Shown here piece after piece: positions 37,572 to 49,875 of a stretch of 64,000 bases of DNA (the first letter of the stretch is position 1; each line of letters starts with the position of its first letter). The notes under the pieces were generated by a model. The model saw only the letters and a program-made list of their open reading frames with translations. It made no database searches and was not told the DNA's origin. This stretch comes from Cyanoderma ruficeps. Lineage: Eukaryota; Chordata; Aves; Passeriformes; Timaliidae. Location: positions 8,632,334 to 8,696,333 of the forward strand of contig VZDJ01007755.1 of the NCBI GenBank assembly GCA_008694505.1. Direction: 5' to 3'. A program made the translations under genes and the position numbers.

Positions 37572-39725
37572 CCAAGTAGCAGAGGGGCTGCCCAGGAACA
37601 ATATCTTGGTCAGCTATAGAATATCATCATATTGTAAACAGAGACTAACAAAGAACTAGCTTTTCAAGTCAAACAGAGCTAAAATAAGCAATAATTCACC
37701 TGAAGAAGGAATGTTATGTATCTATCACAGCATTCACATCATGAATTATAATAAGTGTTAGGAGTATCTCCCTAGTAATCTTCTCCTAACATGCTTCTTT
37801 TCTTATTACACACACAGTTTCAGCACTTTTGCAACCCCAGGACACCAAATTCTAAATGACCAAAATACTAAAATTTTGGTGAGCAAACAGTAGCATAAAA
37901 GTGGTAATAGTTTTATATACAAAACCACTGAAAAGTTAGATCACACTTTGTACAACTAGGAAAAAAACATAAGAAAAATCTTATCTTGCAGCCATGACAT
38001 TCAGTAGGGTAACTTATTCACCTTGCATCTAATTTCTTTAGGAGTAAGGCCTGCATATCTTTGATAAAAACAGTCTGGCTTGGAAAACAAGCATATTTAT
38101 TTCCTTGAGTCATGACCATCACACCCTACCCTTTGCCATATTCCTACAATTTCCACCAAACTCATCAGTCTAACAGAAACATGTCAGCTTTGTCTCACCC
38201 TTTCTCTAAAAGGCCCTCTCAAAACACTCAACATGTCATTGTCAGCCCAAATCCTGTTCTGTAGCATTTGTTCATCCACTTGAAATCAGTACAACCATCC
38301 TCATCTCCCAAATAACCACACTCTTGTCAGGTGAAAACAACGTTGCTGTCTCTAATTATTAATTCCAAGCCACTGGATCATTGAAATACTGCAATTCACT
38401 GAGAGCTAAAATGCAAGATCACAACTTTTAGCATACTCCAGGCACTTGAAAGTGTATCTATATTATTAGGTCTGTTAAATCCATCAGTTCTTGGTTCTCA
38501 TTCCAGTTCTTTGCACAACACCTACCTTACCTTATCCATAAAACATGCCTTTTCAGTTTTTCCTTTAGTTCACACTGATCACATAAAGATGTTTAATAGC
38601 ATCACAGCCAAAAAAAAAAAACAAAAAAAACCACAGATCTTATTTCATCTCTTCATAAATTCTTTCACTTTAATATGTACAATGTATATCACATTTAAAG
38701 TAACCCTTAGCTACTTTATACCAATAAATTTCTTCACACAGCTAATTACTACTTAAAAGCAACTTTAAACATCTCTTGCTGCCTGTATCAGATATCTCTA
38801 GGCACATTCTAGAGCATTTCTAAGAAGATCAACACAACAGGTTGGGTAATATCCACAGAAGCAGTATCTTGTCTGCACAATTGCACGTCAGTCACAGTAA
38901 GTCCTGTGGCCTTCCCTATGTTTCCTGGGCAGAGATATCTCCAGTGTTTGCAAACGTATTCTCCCTGATCAGAAAATATGATAAACATTAATGGTACTGT
39001 CCCACTGAACTTCAAGAAAGCCTTTCGAAATCTGCCAACTGCAAGTGCTGAGGGGAAGTGTATTCCATGAACTCAAGAAGAGTTACATTCTACAGCTGTG
39101 ATGACACTACGAATATGGAACAAAACCCAGCAGGCCCTGCACAGCTATTTACAGTCCTGGGATTTACCCTAGTGGCATCTCCTGGGTTCAGCTACTGAAT
39201 TCAGATTTTCAAATTTTGGTGCAGAGATTGCCTTTCTTTTAACTCTATCATATCTCCTTGACTAACAAAGTGATTGAAGAAAAAAAACATATTAACATTG
39301 AAAACCGTCTATTCAACAGCATGTCCTTGCCCCAATGGCTTAAAACTCCTGCATCCTTTTTAAACGTTTATATATAGCCTGGCTGCTGAGCTGTACATAC
39401 CGCAGCAAGTCTTCCACCTGCTGGACAAAAGACAGCACTAAGCTTCCTTAACAGGAAACAGATGCAACAAATATCTTACAGCAACACAATGACAGAAGAA
39501 AGAAAAAAAAGAAAAAAGATCTCAAAAAGGCAGCATCAGGGTGCTCTTGTTCTTGTCTAAGTGCAGTAAGTAAATAAGGTGAAAATGCAGCCATCCAAAT
39601 AAAGGGATACAGAGGTCAAGCATACGTGGCCAAGGAGGAGTTGTTCTACTTTCCCAACATTCCTTGTTTTACAAACTGTTTCTACAAGATCTCTGTGTTT
39701 TTACAAAGGACCTGCATTACCTGAA

Positions 39726-40160
39726 ATGGAAATACTACAGACCTTCTTCCTTTTGGCCTGTTTTGGGTTGGTAACTGCCCTGATCAAGGAAGTAGAAAAA
39801 TTCCCCTCTTTGTGTTCTTTGCCTACCTCAGGTAGCTGGCTAAATCAGAACACCACGTACTCTGTGATCCCAAACCAGTTGGGCAATTGCCAAATTCCCA
39901 TGCCCTCAAGCAGATTCGGACGGGATGTCAGGCTAAGCGCTGAAGGCTTTTCACTCCCGGGTCCAGGCGGAGGGAGGACTGTTCCCTGCGCTCCCGGGGA
40001 GAGGAGCGATGCTGCTGTGCCCCAGGGTGGGGAAAGGGAAGATGCTGCTTCCTGCATAACCTGCATCTCAGTCACGCATGGAAAAGGCCTTCAGCAGCTC
40101 TGTATCAAACTAAAGGGTGTTATCTACTCATTCAAAAAACTGGAACATGGTCTTAACTAA
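39726..40160 (+). other. Unexplained 144-codon open frame over a CpG-bearing patch
   Basis: The frame opens with a reasonable start context (G at -3, G at +4). Its N-terminus, MEILQTFFLLACFGLVTALI, is hydrophobic and would pass as a signal peptide or single membrane segment. The rest is low in recognisable motifs. The middle (about 39945-40035) is GC-rich with several CpG. No family was recognised, there is no clear promoter or splice framework, and frames of this size are expected by chance in a window this long. I do not call it a gene. Confidence 0.15.
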
Positions 40161-43100
40161 AGTTCTCTCAGATCTTTCAAAGTTCAACTACATTTCTATT
40201 ATGTAGCTTGCTTTGAGACACCCCCTGCAGCATTTTTCCCTGAGGTATTGCCTAAACCTTGAGCCAATCAAGGATGCAAAAAGAGAGGCTGCAGGTCTCC
40301 TTTGGTGTTAGCCACTCTCCTTCTAAAAGGTACAAGAGGAGGGACAGTTGTGAAATTGCAACCCAAGCCAGGAAAAGATGGGTTACAGAGCCTTGTGGGA
40401 TCATTCACAAATCTTGAATGGAACCAGCAGACATTACTAATAATGAAAGGTGAGCCAATAATATGAGCTTTATCTTTTCTAGATCTTGACAACAAGAGTT
40501 TTACGATGTTTTTTTGACATAGAAAACTATACCCATTACCCTAATGGTCACAAGCATAAACAGGTCTCAGTGTTTCAAAATTTATCTTCAGAAATTAAAG
40601 ACCAAACAAAAGGTGCAGAAGAAGCATGTTGGAGACCTCATCATTTATGTTGCCAAAGACACCACAAAGGAGCCCTCCCAATATATTTGTACACATGTGC
40701 ACACAAAAGCAGATAGAGATTCATATCTGTACCAGCTATCTTCAAGCATCACTGTCACAAAGTTAAACATGGTTTAGTGACAATAGTTGCAAGAAAATAT
40801 TTTTAAAGCACAATAATTTGTAAAAAATGAGACAGTTCCTCAAGAAGCCACAATCTGCGAGAAAAGTAAATAAACTTACATAGAATAAAACTAATTACAA
40901 TCATAAAAAATCATAAAAACCATAAAATAAATGCGATGAGAAAAGACTGACAATTATTTTTAAGTGAACTAAGAATAAAGACAATGTAACGGTGTTATCA
41001 TAAATTTTCTGTGATAATTTGGGCACAGAAGAAATGCACAATGAATAGCTCACTAGTCTGTTTTATGCATGCTAAATCAATACAGTCATACCATAAGGCT
41101 GAAGAAATTTTTTTTTCAGAAATATTTAAGAAGGCTTCTATATAAAGCTTTAAATATGGATATGATTTGTTCAGTCAGGTTGGGACCATGTGTTAGAAAA
41201 ACAAATGGCAAAGGAATGCTTCACAATTTTCAGGCCAGAGGATGCCACAAAATAGTCAGACTTAAAGCAAGTCTGTCAGTGTAATTAAACATCAAATATA
41301 ACTGAGATATCTTCAATGCTATAGGATCTGCCAACCTGTAAAAAATCCTGGATAAAATAAACCCGTGCCAGCAGCAGTACTAAGTGAATAAGAAAGCTAA
41401 GAACAGTAATTACATGCTAATTTATGTGTGTTTACATTCGATCATGGGAACTGGTTTGACAGATATTTTTGATGTCGTTACAAGTCCAGCTGATAGCAAC
41501 AAATAGTGTCAGTGCAGCATGTGCAGATCCCCAAATTAAAGCAGTTCCATACTTGCTCCACCCATGCTCTCATGACTCTTACTGCCATGGCAGCCCAAAC
41601 CAGGCTGGCTGTGTAACTCCCATCCAAAAGCACTGGCACTGCTCACAAGCAGGATGTGCTCAGCCCTGGACTAGCAAAACCACAAGGTATCAGGACACAA
41701 ACTGTGTTTTCCATAGGAGTCTATAGGATCAGTTCTTACCCCCTCCAACTTGATACTTCTGGAAGAAATAAAAGTCACTAGAGAAGATGTGAAGAGTGGG
41801 AAAAGGCAAGTAACAGGAAAGGGCAGAGTTCACTGATACAGAGCAATCAAGATCACATGGCAGCATGGACACAAGCAACCCCAACTCCTTTCAAGATAAG
41901 CAAATGAAAGTCATGCATAGGAACAAAGACAATGACTTCTGCTCTGGTGATCAGAAGCACTGAAAAGAGCTGTCAAATCAACATGGAGTTTTAGCAAATT
42001 CTATGCCTAGAAGGGCAACTGTGATTCTGAGATGTCTAAAATGAAGACTATGAAGCAAGAGCAGAAAACCAGAGCACAGCAGTTCCTTTAACTCCATGTT
42101 TGGCATTGTTGCATCCTTTTTTTTTTTGAGCATAACCTGTTTTCAAGCTAATATGTTAAAAAGAGCATTGATCAGCTACAATTACATCAAATATGTGTAC
42201 AGTGATGATTTAGAGGTTTGATGGTGCAGGATTTAGAGACTCAATCTTTTCAGCTTAACAGAGAAAAGCTGAAGCAATGATTTGATCATTTTCTTTAAGA
42301 ACCTGGGTGGAGAACTGTGGCACTACAACATTTTTCAAGTTAGTAAAAAAGATGTAGTAAGACTCAAAGGCTGAAAGTTGAAGCCCAATATTCAGAAGAT
42401 AAATATTAACAATGACAGTACTTACTTGTTGGTTAAATGACTTTTTCACAATATTGAAGAGTAAATATCTAAGACTCTAAGATAATTCTGAATATTGATG
42501 TAATATGTATTTTTAATTGATGGACTTACATAGTGTATTATTCAATTATATATGACTGTAATTTTCACCACAGGATACAGTTTTTAAATGACACAAACTA
42601 TCAGAGACTATTTTATATCTAATTACAAATTACATAAAGATGTCTTATTTTATTAAAATAGGCAAATGGTAATAACATTGTAACAATAAATGTATTCAAG
42701 ATGCAAATACCTAGATAAGCTGTATGTCAAGGTACAGATCAATTTTTGACCAAAGACTACTAACAATGTAAGACAATGGATTGTTTTTGCATAGACTTTC
42801 AAAAAAACATCCTCAGCTATAGACAAGATCTGGAAAATAATATTTCCAAGGGATAAACCTTAACAATGGAAGGGGAAAAAAGGCCTTAGAATAAAATTCT
42901 TAGAAAATCTTAGACAAAGGTTTTGCAGTATGACTCAGGGGGAAATAAAACATAATGAGTAGTGTAAGCAAATAAATGTCTTGATTTATACACCTCAGGT
43001 ATCTAAAACTCTCAGTATTTCATTTGCAGAAAGAAAATCAAACATTTAAAATATTTTCATACCTCTTCGTGTATGAACATGTGTGCATTGAATACACTAG

Positions 43101-44248
43101 AATGCTATTTACAGGCAATGATCTTCATCACCTTGTAAATTCTAAATTAAAGCCAAAAAAAAAAAAAGGTTAAAATTAAAATATCATTCCTGTCCTCAAA
43201 GATCAATTGTTTGGCCTTTTTTAAACTTCCTGTTTTGCTCTATAGGAACTCTTCTTTATCACACTTGATTCACAGCACATGCTATTATTGTTTTGCTTTG
43301 CTTTACTCCCCATCAGCAAAAAAACTACTGCACCTGAACAAGACTCTAAACTGCTTTTCCATGCATGTTTTCTCACAGAATTCAGTGACACCAGTAGATT
43401 GTTTGCTTTTAACCCTGACATCCCCCCTCCAACCTATTTTTGAAACAAATTTTATTTTAGGATGTCCTGACTCTGATACTAAATTGGAAACCCTGGTGTG
43501 AATTTTATAGAACACTATTTCCTTTTATAGAGGATGTTCACAGCTAATCTGTCATCTAAAGGGCAGACAGAGGCCAGAAGGTTAGGAAACCAAGACAGGT
43601 GGCCCAGCAGTAGCCTGAAATCTGAACTTTTTTGGCATTTTGTCCTTAATTATATTGCAAGGAATCTGAGCATTTTCTCAGTGCTCCATTTAATCTTTTA
43701 TTAACACTAAAAAATCCTCAGCTCTGTAACAGAATAGGCAAACATTGAGCAGAAGAACTTTCTCGCAGAACAGTTCTTCCACCTGGGTAAAGATGGACAG
43801 CAAATTCCCTGTTTCCCACAGATCTTTTCCCAAGAAGTTATTCCAGGAAATGAAGAATATGGGTTTGTTCAGGCTTCCCTTCAGCCCTGCAAACACACAC
43901 TTCTGTTTCTTTACAACATGCTTTTAAAAAAATATATTTACCTCATCAACAACTGATGCCAATCCCCCCTCATTCTATTATTATTAATAAAGTAACTGAA
44001 GGAAACTATTGTTCTATTCAATACCACTTTCCAATCACTAAAAATTACTAGTTTTGTACTTGCCATCTAACCCAGTATAAACACATGGCATGGCCACTTT
44101 GTCACTAAAGCAGCCACAAACTGAAGTTCTTTGACTCCTCCCTTTCCATAGCACATCAGCAGCCTTCAGGATGGCCACATGTGTGTTTTCCACCGTTCTT
44201 ACATCCTGGTAAGACCAAGTGATTCTGCAGACAAAGCATAGTTTGTCC

Positions 44249-44289
44249 TTGGAGAAACAGGTTGGAGAAAGACAGGTTGGAGAAACAGG
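44249..44289. repeat. Three-copy short tandem repeat
   Basis: TTGGAGAAACAGG occurs at 44249-44261 and 44277-44289, with a two-base-longer copy TTGGAGAAAGACAGG between them. Confidence 0.9.
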
Positions 44290-45763
44290 ACCTAATTTTG
44301 CAGAATCAATCTTGGATTGAGGACAGCAGCAGAGAGAAATGGGTCACATTGGATCACAAGGAGCTACTGCGCCAGGATTGCACTCCATGAGCTGGTGCAT
44401 TTAGGCAGGAAACAGGATTTCCACTGTGACCCACATGTGCAATGTAGATATCACCCAAATTGTGCAGTAAAAATATTCTCTTGCTCCCAAAAAAAGATGT
44501 GGAGCAGTAGCAAGTCCCACTTTGGACTTAGAATGCTACTGATGAACTATCCAGCTTAACACTTGCAAATCCACATCAGCCATGGCACCAAACACCAGCT
44601 CAGCTAGAAGGTAGGGTTTCCTCACAACCCATCAGACCACTATAGAACACCAAATATGCTCCAACAGCACTTCTGCTTTCACATCTGCCTTCCATTATGT
44701 TGTGGGTTTTTATTTGGGCACACAATCTGACTTTGAAGTCAATTTGACTTTGCAGGGCTCCGTTAGCAAATCTTTGGAAAAATTTCTCCTGGAGGCCATG
44801 CTTTGCAGAAAAGCAGCAGGTTCAAACTTGCTTAACAACTGTGCTGAAGTCAAATACAGCAATCCTGCTAAAGATACAACTCAGATTAGTTAATTCACTG
44901 AAAAAGTTTCCCATTTTGAACACAAGTAACACTGTTTTATACCATTATCATGTTGAAGGCAAACACCAATCTAGTAAGATTGGGGAAGGGGCTTGCAAAA
45001 CATCAAAAGAAAATAGAAATGTCTGTGTTTATGTGTACATCTGCAAATGGCATGGAAGTAACTGTGTTAGTAAAAATAATTGCCATGACACAAAATAACT
45101 GTTCATCTGTATTACATTGCTTCCATTTATTATCTACCACATATAAACTATTTTACCAAAAAAGATACTCACTGTAGACAAAGCACAGAAACACAAGATA
45201 GGATGTACATCTTGAGAAAATGCCTGACTTTCTGTTCCTTGCAATTTCTCTGTCTTCCCAGACGTGTAAGATAAACACAGCTAGACTGACTTCAGCATTT
45301 CATGGTTTATAGCCCTCTCTCCCAAAATCTGCCAAAACTTGCATGCACAAAAATATCAAGAATGAAAAAAAAATGGTTTTCCCCTCTGCATTTTTCTACA
45401 CTACCCCACCTGTTAACAGTTTCTCACAGAAGTACATTTTTATTTGTAGAAGTATTCTTTCTAATTCAGACTTCTGCAAGTAACATCAAATGAAATAATT
45501 TGTGCATCAACACATGCTGCAGCTTTCAATAATGTATATTCTTAATAGTTTTTCAACACTTCTGATTTTAATTTGGGAGCTCTTTGAATACAAGAATAGA
45601 ACGTCAGACAAACAGAAGACAAATTTTATAAACTTGAGAACCATGATACATGATCCATAAATGCCAAACTAGTAGGCTTCTTGATTCTCCCTTCTCCCAG
45701 TGGCCCTATGCTCATTTTCTGCACAAAATTCACCATCTCTTTTTTAAGGTAGAAGTAACAGTT

Positions 45764-45797
45764 CTACTAATTAAAAAGTCCTACTAATTAAAAGGTT
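45764..45797. repeat. 17-bp tandem duplication
   Basis: CTACTAATTAAAAAGTC is followed directly by CTACTAATTAAAAGGTT. Confidence 0.9.
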
Positions 45798-47672
45798 CTA
45801 CAGTGATTATAGATTTTTCTATTTGCTGAATTCATTTTATGTTATCTTGAAACATGTTTTTACACCAGTTAAATATGATTTGTCAGCAATTACCCTTATT
45901 TTGGTTTAGCCTGTCCTTTGTTAATTAGAGTAGTCCCTAATGCAATCTTGCCAAGTTTTTTTGCTCTGGGGTTTGCAAGCCCCTAAGCTATCATCAGTTT
46001 CACAAGTTTCTTAATTTACACCTGCTGAGATAGGATCAGCAGACTTGGGTTTGTTTAAATGAGAATTTCTGTTTGGATTACAGGCAGAGGCTGCCTATCC
46101 ATGGGCATACACATTGGGATAAACAGCCACCATAGGTGGCCACTCTCCAAGTGAGAAACATTACAGAAACTTGGCTGTACAGATAAAAAGAAAATAAATT
46201 AAGGTATACTACAAGACAAGAATTTGCATTTACTGTATTTCAAACAATACAACACTGATTTTGTTAAACTCAGTTTAACACATCCATAAGCATTATAAAG
46301 ATCTTTAAAGACAAGGTACTGCAGTGATGTGTATGACAGAACAGTTACACACAGACCAAATCTTTCAAAACTGACTAGCAGCTGCTAGCCTATTTATATT
46401 AATTTAATGACTTACTTTCAAGAGTCTGAGTGTTCAATTTTTGAGAAACACAAATCAAACAAAACCATTTCCACACATATATGGCATAAATGCATGTTAC
46501 AGTATTTTAAAATTAATAGGAACTTTATTTTCAGATTTGTTATTAAAAATCTTTACCCCAAATATTGGGTTTCAGTGAATCCTTTTAACAGGAAGAATCA
46601 AGAACTGTTATTCATTAATTATGAAAAAAGAAATTTAAAATGTATTTTGAGAAAATGCTTTAATGTTTTTTCTAAAGAGAGAATAAAACTATTTAAAAAA
46701 ATCAGAATATAGTTTTGTTTAGTAAATGAAAGAGGCAGTCAAGTATTATAAAGTCAAATTTACAATGAAGAAATCTGCATTAAGTAAAACTTCACAAAAT
46801 ATTATCACCCTTTCTGCAAATGCATTTATGATGAAAACAACTGATTTAATCCATTTAAAGTGTTTGGATTAATCTACAGAAAACATACTCCTAATTTACA
46901 TTGCCTGAAGACTTAAATAGTTCATCATGACTGGCTATGTTACTAGACACTTGTTTATATTGTTGGGGGGTTTTTTCCTAATATGATTCAACTACCATGT
47001 TTGACTTAGAGATTTGCTCCCTAGTGCAATATATTTAAATAAATTTGGCAACTAGGAGCATAACACGATAACCTGGCCCTGTAAGTCAACAATTACAAAG
47101 CTTTTAGTTGTGAAAACAACCAGTAAATCTTGAGGAAATCCAATAACATTTTTCTTCTATTTTCTCACCAATTAAGTGAGATCCTGTTTCCTAGTCCGAG
47201 GTGCATGTAGGTTATCAGGTGTGTGTGTGCCTTTAGGATTAGTCATGTTCATGGCAATAAAATTAGCATAAGGAACTGGGAACAGTTTACACAGTCCAAG
47301 TCCAGCTTTTCCCTGCTCCATCTCTCATGTCACAAAATACTCCACAGTCATTTCAGTCCCACTGATTGCTGCCTGGACATTCACTATGGGAATAATTATG
47401 AATCATGTGTAGAGTGTATCAGACAAGGTCATTGTCCTTGGCTGTAATAGATGCTAAATTAAATTACTTACCGTAAGTCATCTCTGTTTCTCAATCTCTT
47501 CAGAAGGCATGACTGTAGAAAAACTCACATATACATAGGGATTGAGTAAAAAAAAAAAAAATAGCAGGTTTTAGCAGCATGGAAAACAACTCTAGAATAT
47601 TTTTCCGTGCAATTCACTTATTCTTTTTCTTGAAAAAGAACTGCTACAGCAGTGATTTTGTATTCAGCTGAG

Positions 47673-48184
47673 GCTGTGCCTTGAATCCTGTGTTCGGTTT
47701 TGGGCCCCTCACTAGTACACTGAAGTGCTGGAACATATCCAGAGCAGGGTAACAGAGCTGGTGGAGGGCCTGGAGCATGAGTCTTATTAGGAGCAGCTGA
47801 GGGAGCTGGGGTTGTTTCTTCTGGAGAAAAGGAGGCTCAGGGGGTTCCTTATCACTCTACAACCACCAGAAAGGAGATTGTAGAGAGGTGGGGTTCATGC
47901 TCTTCTCCCAGGTAACAAGTAATAGAATGAGAGGAAATGGCTTCAAGTCGTGCCAGGGAAAGTTTAGATTGGATATTAAGCAAAATTTCTCCACAGAAGG
48001 CATTGCCAAGCATTGGAACAGGCTACCCAGGGGAGTGGTGGGCTCGCCACCCCTAGAGGCATTTAAAAGACATCCAGATGTGGCACTCAGGGACATGGTT
48101 TAGTGGTGGGCTTGGCAGTGCTGGGTCAGCAGTTGAACTCAATAAAAAAATGTCTTTTCCAACCTAAATGTTTCTATGATTCCA
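47673..48184 (+). mobile_element. CR1 LINE 3' portion (sense orientation)
   Basis: Diagnostic CR1 pieces appear in order: 'ATCCAGAGCAGGGTAACAGA', 'GAGGGAGCTGGGGTTGTTTC', 'CTGGAGAAAAGGAGGCTCAG', 'GAGAGGAAATGGCTTCAAG', 'GGATATTAAGCAAAATTTCT', 'CATTGGAACAGGCTACCCAG', 'GGCATTTAAAAGACATCCAG' and 'TTTCCAACCTAAATGTTTCT', closing in the terminal TCTATGATTCC. Similar in length to the copy at 22099-22560 but inserted the other way. Frames within it (47857-48103) are remnants or chance. Confidence 0.94.
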
Positions 48185-49725
48185 AGGACATGCCCTTCTC
48201 TGTTCAACAGCTAGCACTTGGATATTAAGGAACTCTCTACAGGAGACTGTCAGCAAACAAAATCAAGTGCTTCATTTAATAGGCATTAAATTGTGAAAAA
48301 TACTTAGCCATTCATTTTTCCAGGTAAGCTGCAGTGGGGGAAAAAATGAAAGGTGATAATTTTTATATTTTTATGGACACATATACACATTTCTTTCCAC
48401 TGTAATGCATGCAGAAAACTACACTCCTGTGATACTTAGTTTTGCTCCCTATATGTTTCCAGAAATTATAACTTCTGTTAAACAGGAACTATCTGAGTAT
48501 TAGTCTTCCTTTACTCAAATCTCTGACTTTCATTATGGCTGATCTCTTAGTTGCAATCTCTCTCTGAGTTGGGAGGCTTTTATATTGTACTTAATTATAC
48601 AATATCTAGTGTGGGGCTCTTTTCTGGTTGTCCTCTTCCACAACACAGATGATAATTTTAAAACAATGTTATGTTACATGAATAAAAATATAAGATTCAA
48701 GCCAATTTGGTACTGATAATTTCCCACTTGCTCTACGAGATCAAACATAAATTCAAAGTCTGATCTTTGCTTTAGAAAAAATTTCACTTTAAATTTGCAG
48801 AAACTGCCACGCAGTAGATGACTTTAACTTTCTGACCACACATTACAGAGATTAGTAGGTATTCTCATCCTAAGAATAAGATGTGCCCCCGCATCCATAA
48901 CTCTGCATGTTAATGAAAATATTAATATAAAAATATTCATGCAAACTTAAAAATGGAGTCATACAGAGCATATATTGCAGAAACTGATTATAGATATTCA
49001 GCAGCATGTGGTGCTCCCTGTGAGATATTATGTAAAATATTTAATAAACCAATTTCTGTAAAATTACATATCATCTCATGAACAACACTGTATATTACCT
49101 ACCACTGCCAAGAGGAGGTGCCTGCTCCTGTACAGGTGCTCTCAAGACAGGGAAGAGTGTCTGAGGTTACTGATGGTGAAATGTGGAAGAGTCTGAGGGA
49201 GCTGAGTACCTGGGATTAATTTAGAGGAGCAAGTGGAGTCTACTGTACAGCTGAGAGAGGGGGATGCTCTAAGGAGCCACCCACCATATTTAGTTGTATC
49301 TAGCTCAGTTCTTTTGCCTATAGTCTGCTGCACACCATTCCCTCACTGCTGGGATCCAAATCAAGAAACAAGAGAGCAGCCCTACTGTTGTACCCTATTA
49401 ACACATTTGAAGAACTTCCTGCAGTTTTTTTTGGATAAAGCAAAACATCAAAATGCATGTAATGACAATCTCTGAAATGCTAATTGATCACGGCATATCT
49501 TTACATTGTGAAAACAATTTCTTAAATCTAGAACAATTACATTTGCATTGAAAACACTAATGGTACTTTATTTATGTTGGGAGTAAATAAGTTTAGACAA
49601 TTTTGTCTTGTGACCAAAGAGAACAAATGGTCACCATCACTTGTAAGCAGAAATTGAGCCTTCGGTCTCTACTCACAAATCATGTTTTCAAAGCTCTGCC
49701 CCCACCCTTAGGTTATCTCTTTCCT
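48185..49725. other. Intergenic, AT-rich
   Basis: No gene is supported. The stretch at 49130-49340 is less AT-rich but matches nothing I know. Confidence 0.55.
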
Positions 49726-49875
49726 CAAGTGTGGTGTGCAAACATAGATGCAGTGCTCACCTGACATCTCTTATAGTGAAATAATTAACTCCTGGATGTC
49801 ACTCATGTTCTTCTTCATGCTTGCCAAGATGACCTCTGCTTTTTTTTTTCCACAGGAGCTCTGTTGACTCAGATC
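49726..49875 (-). mobile_element. Probable CR1 interior fragment (reverse orientation)
   Basis: 'CAAGTGTGGTGTGCAAACA' and, about 85 bases on, 'GCTTGCCAAGATGACCTCTG' with 'CCACAGGAGCTCTGTTGACT' follow the spacing of a reverse-oriented CR1 interior. The divergence is high. Confidence 0.4.

Larger units (their letters stand above)
35591..39725. other. Intergenic, AT-rich
   Basis: No gene is supported. It includes the 24-base tandem duplication at 36767 and a perfect 18-base palindrome at 37554-37571. An A-rich run is near 38610-38631. Confidence 0.6.
40161..47672. other. Intergenic, AT-rich
   Basis: No gene is supported. A three-copy 13-15-base tandem repeat at 44249, a 17-base tandem duplication at 45764, and A- or T-runs (for example 42119-42128, 43156-43167) are present. 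Nothing else was recognised. Confidence 0.6.
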
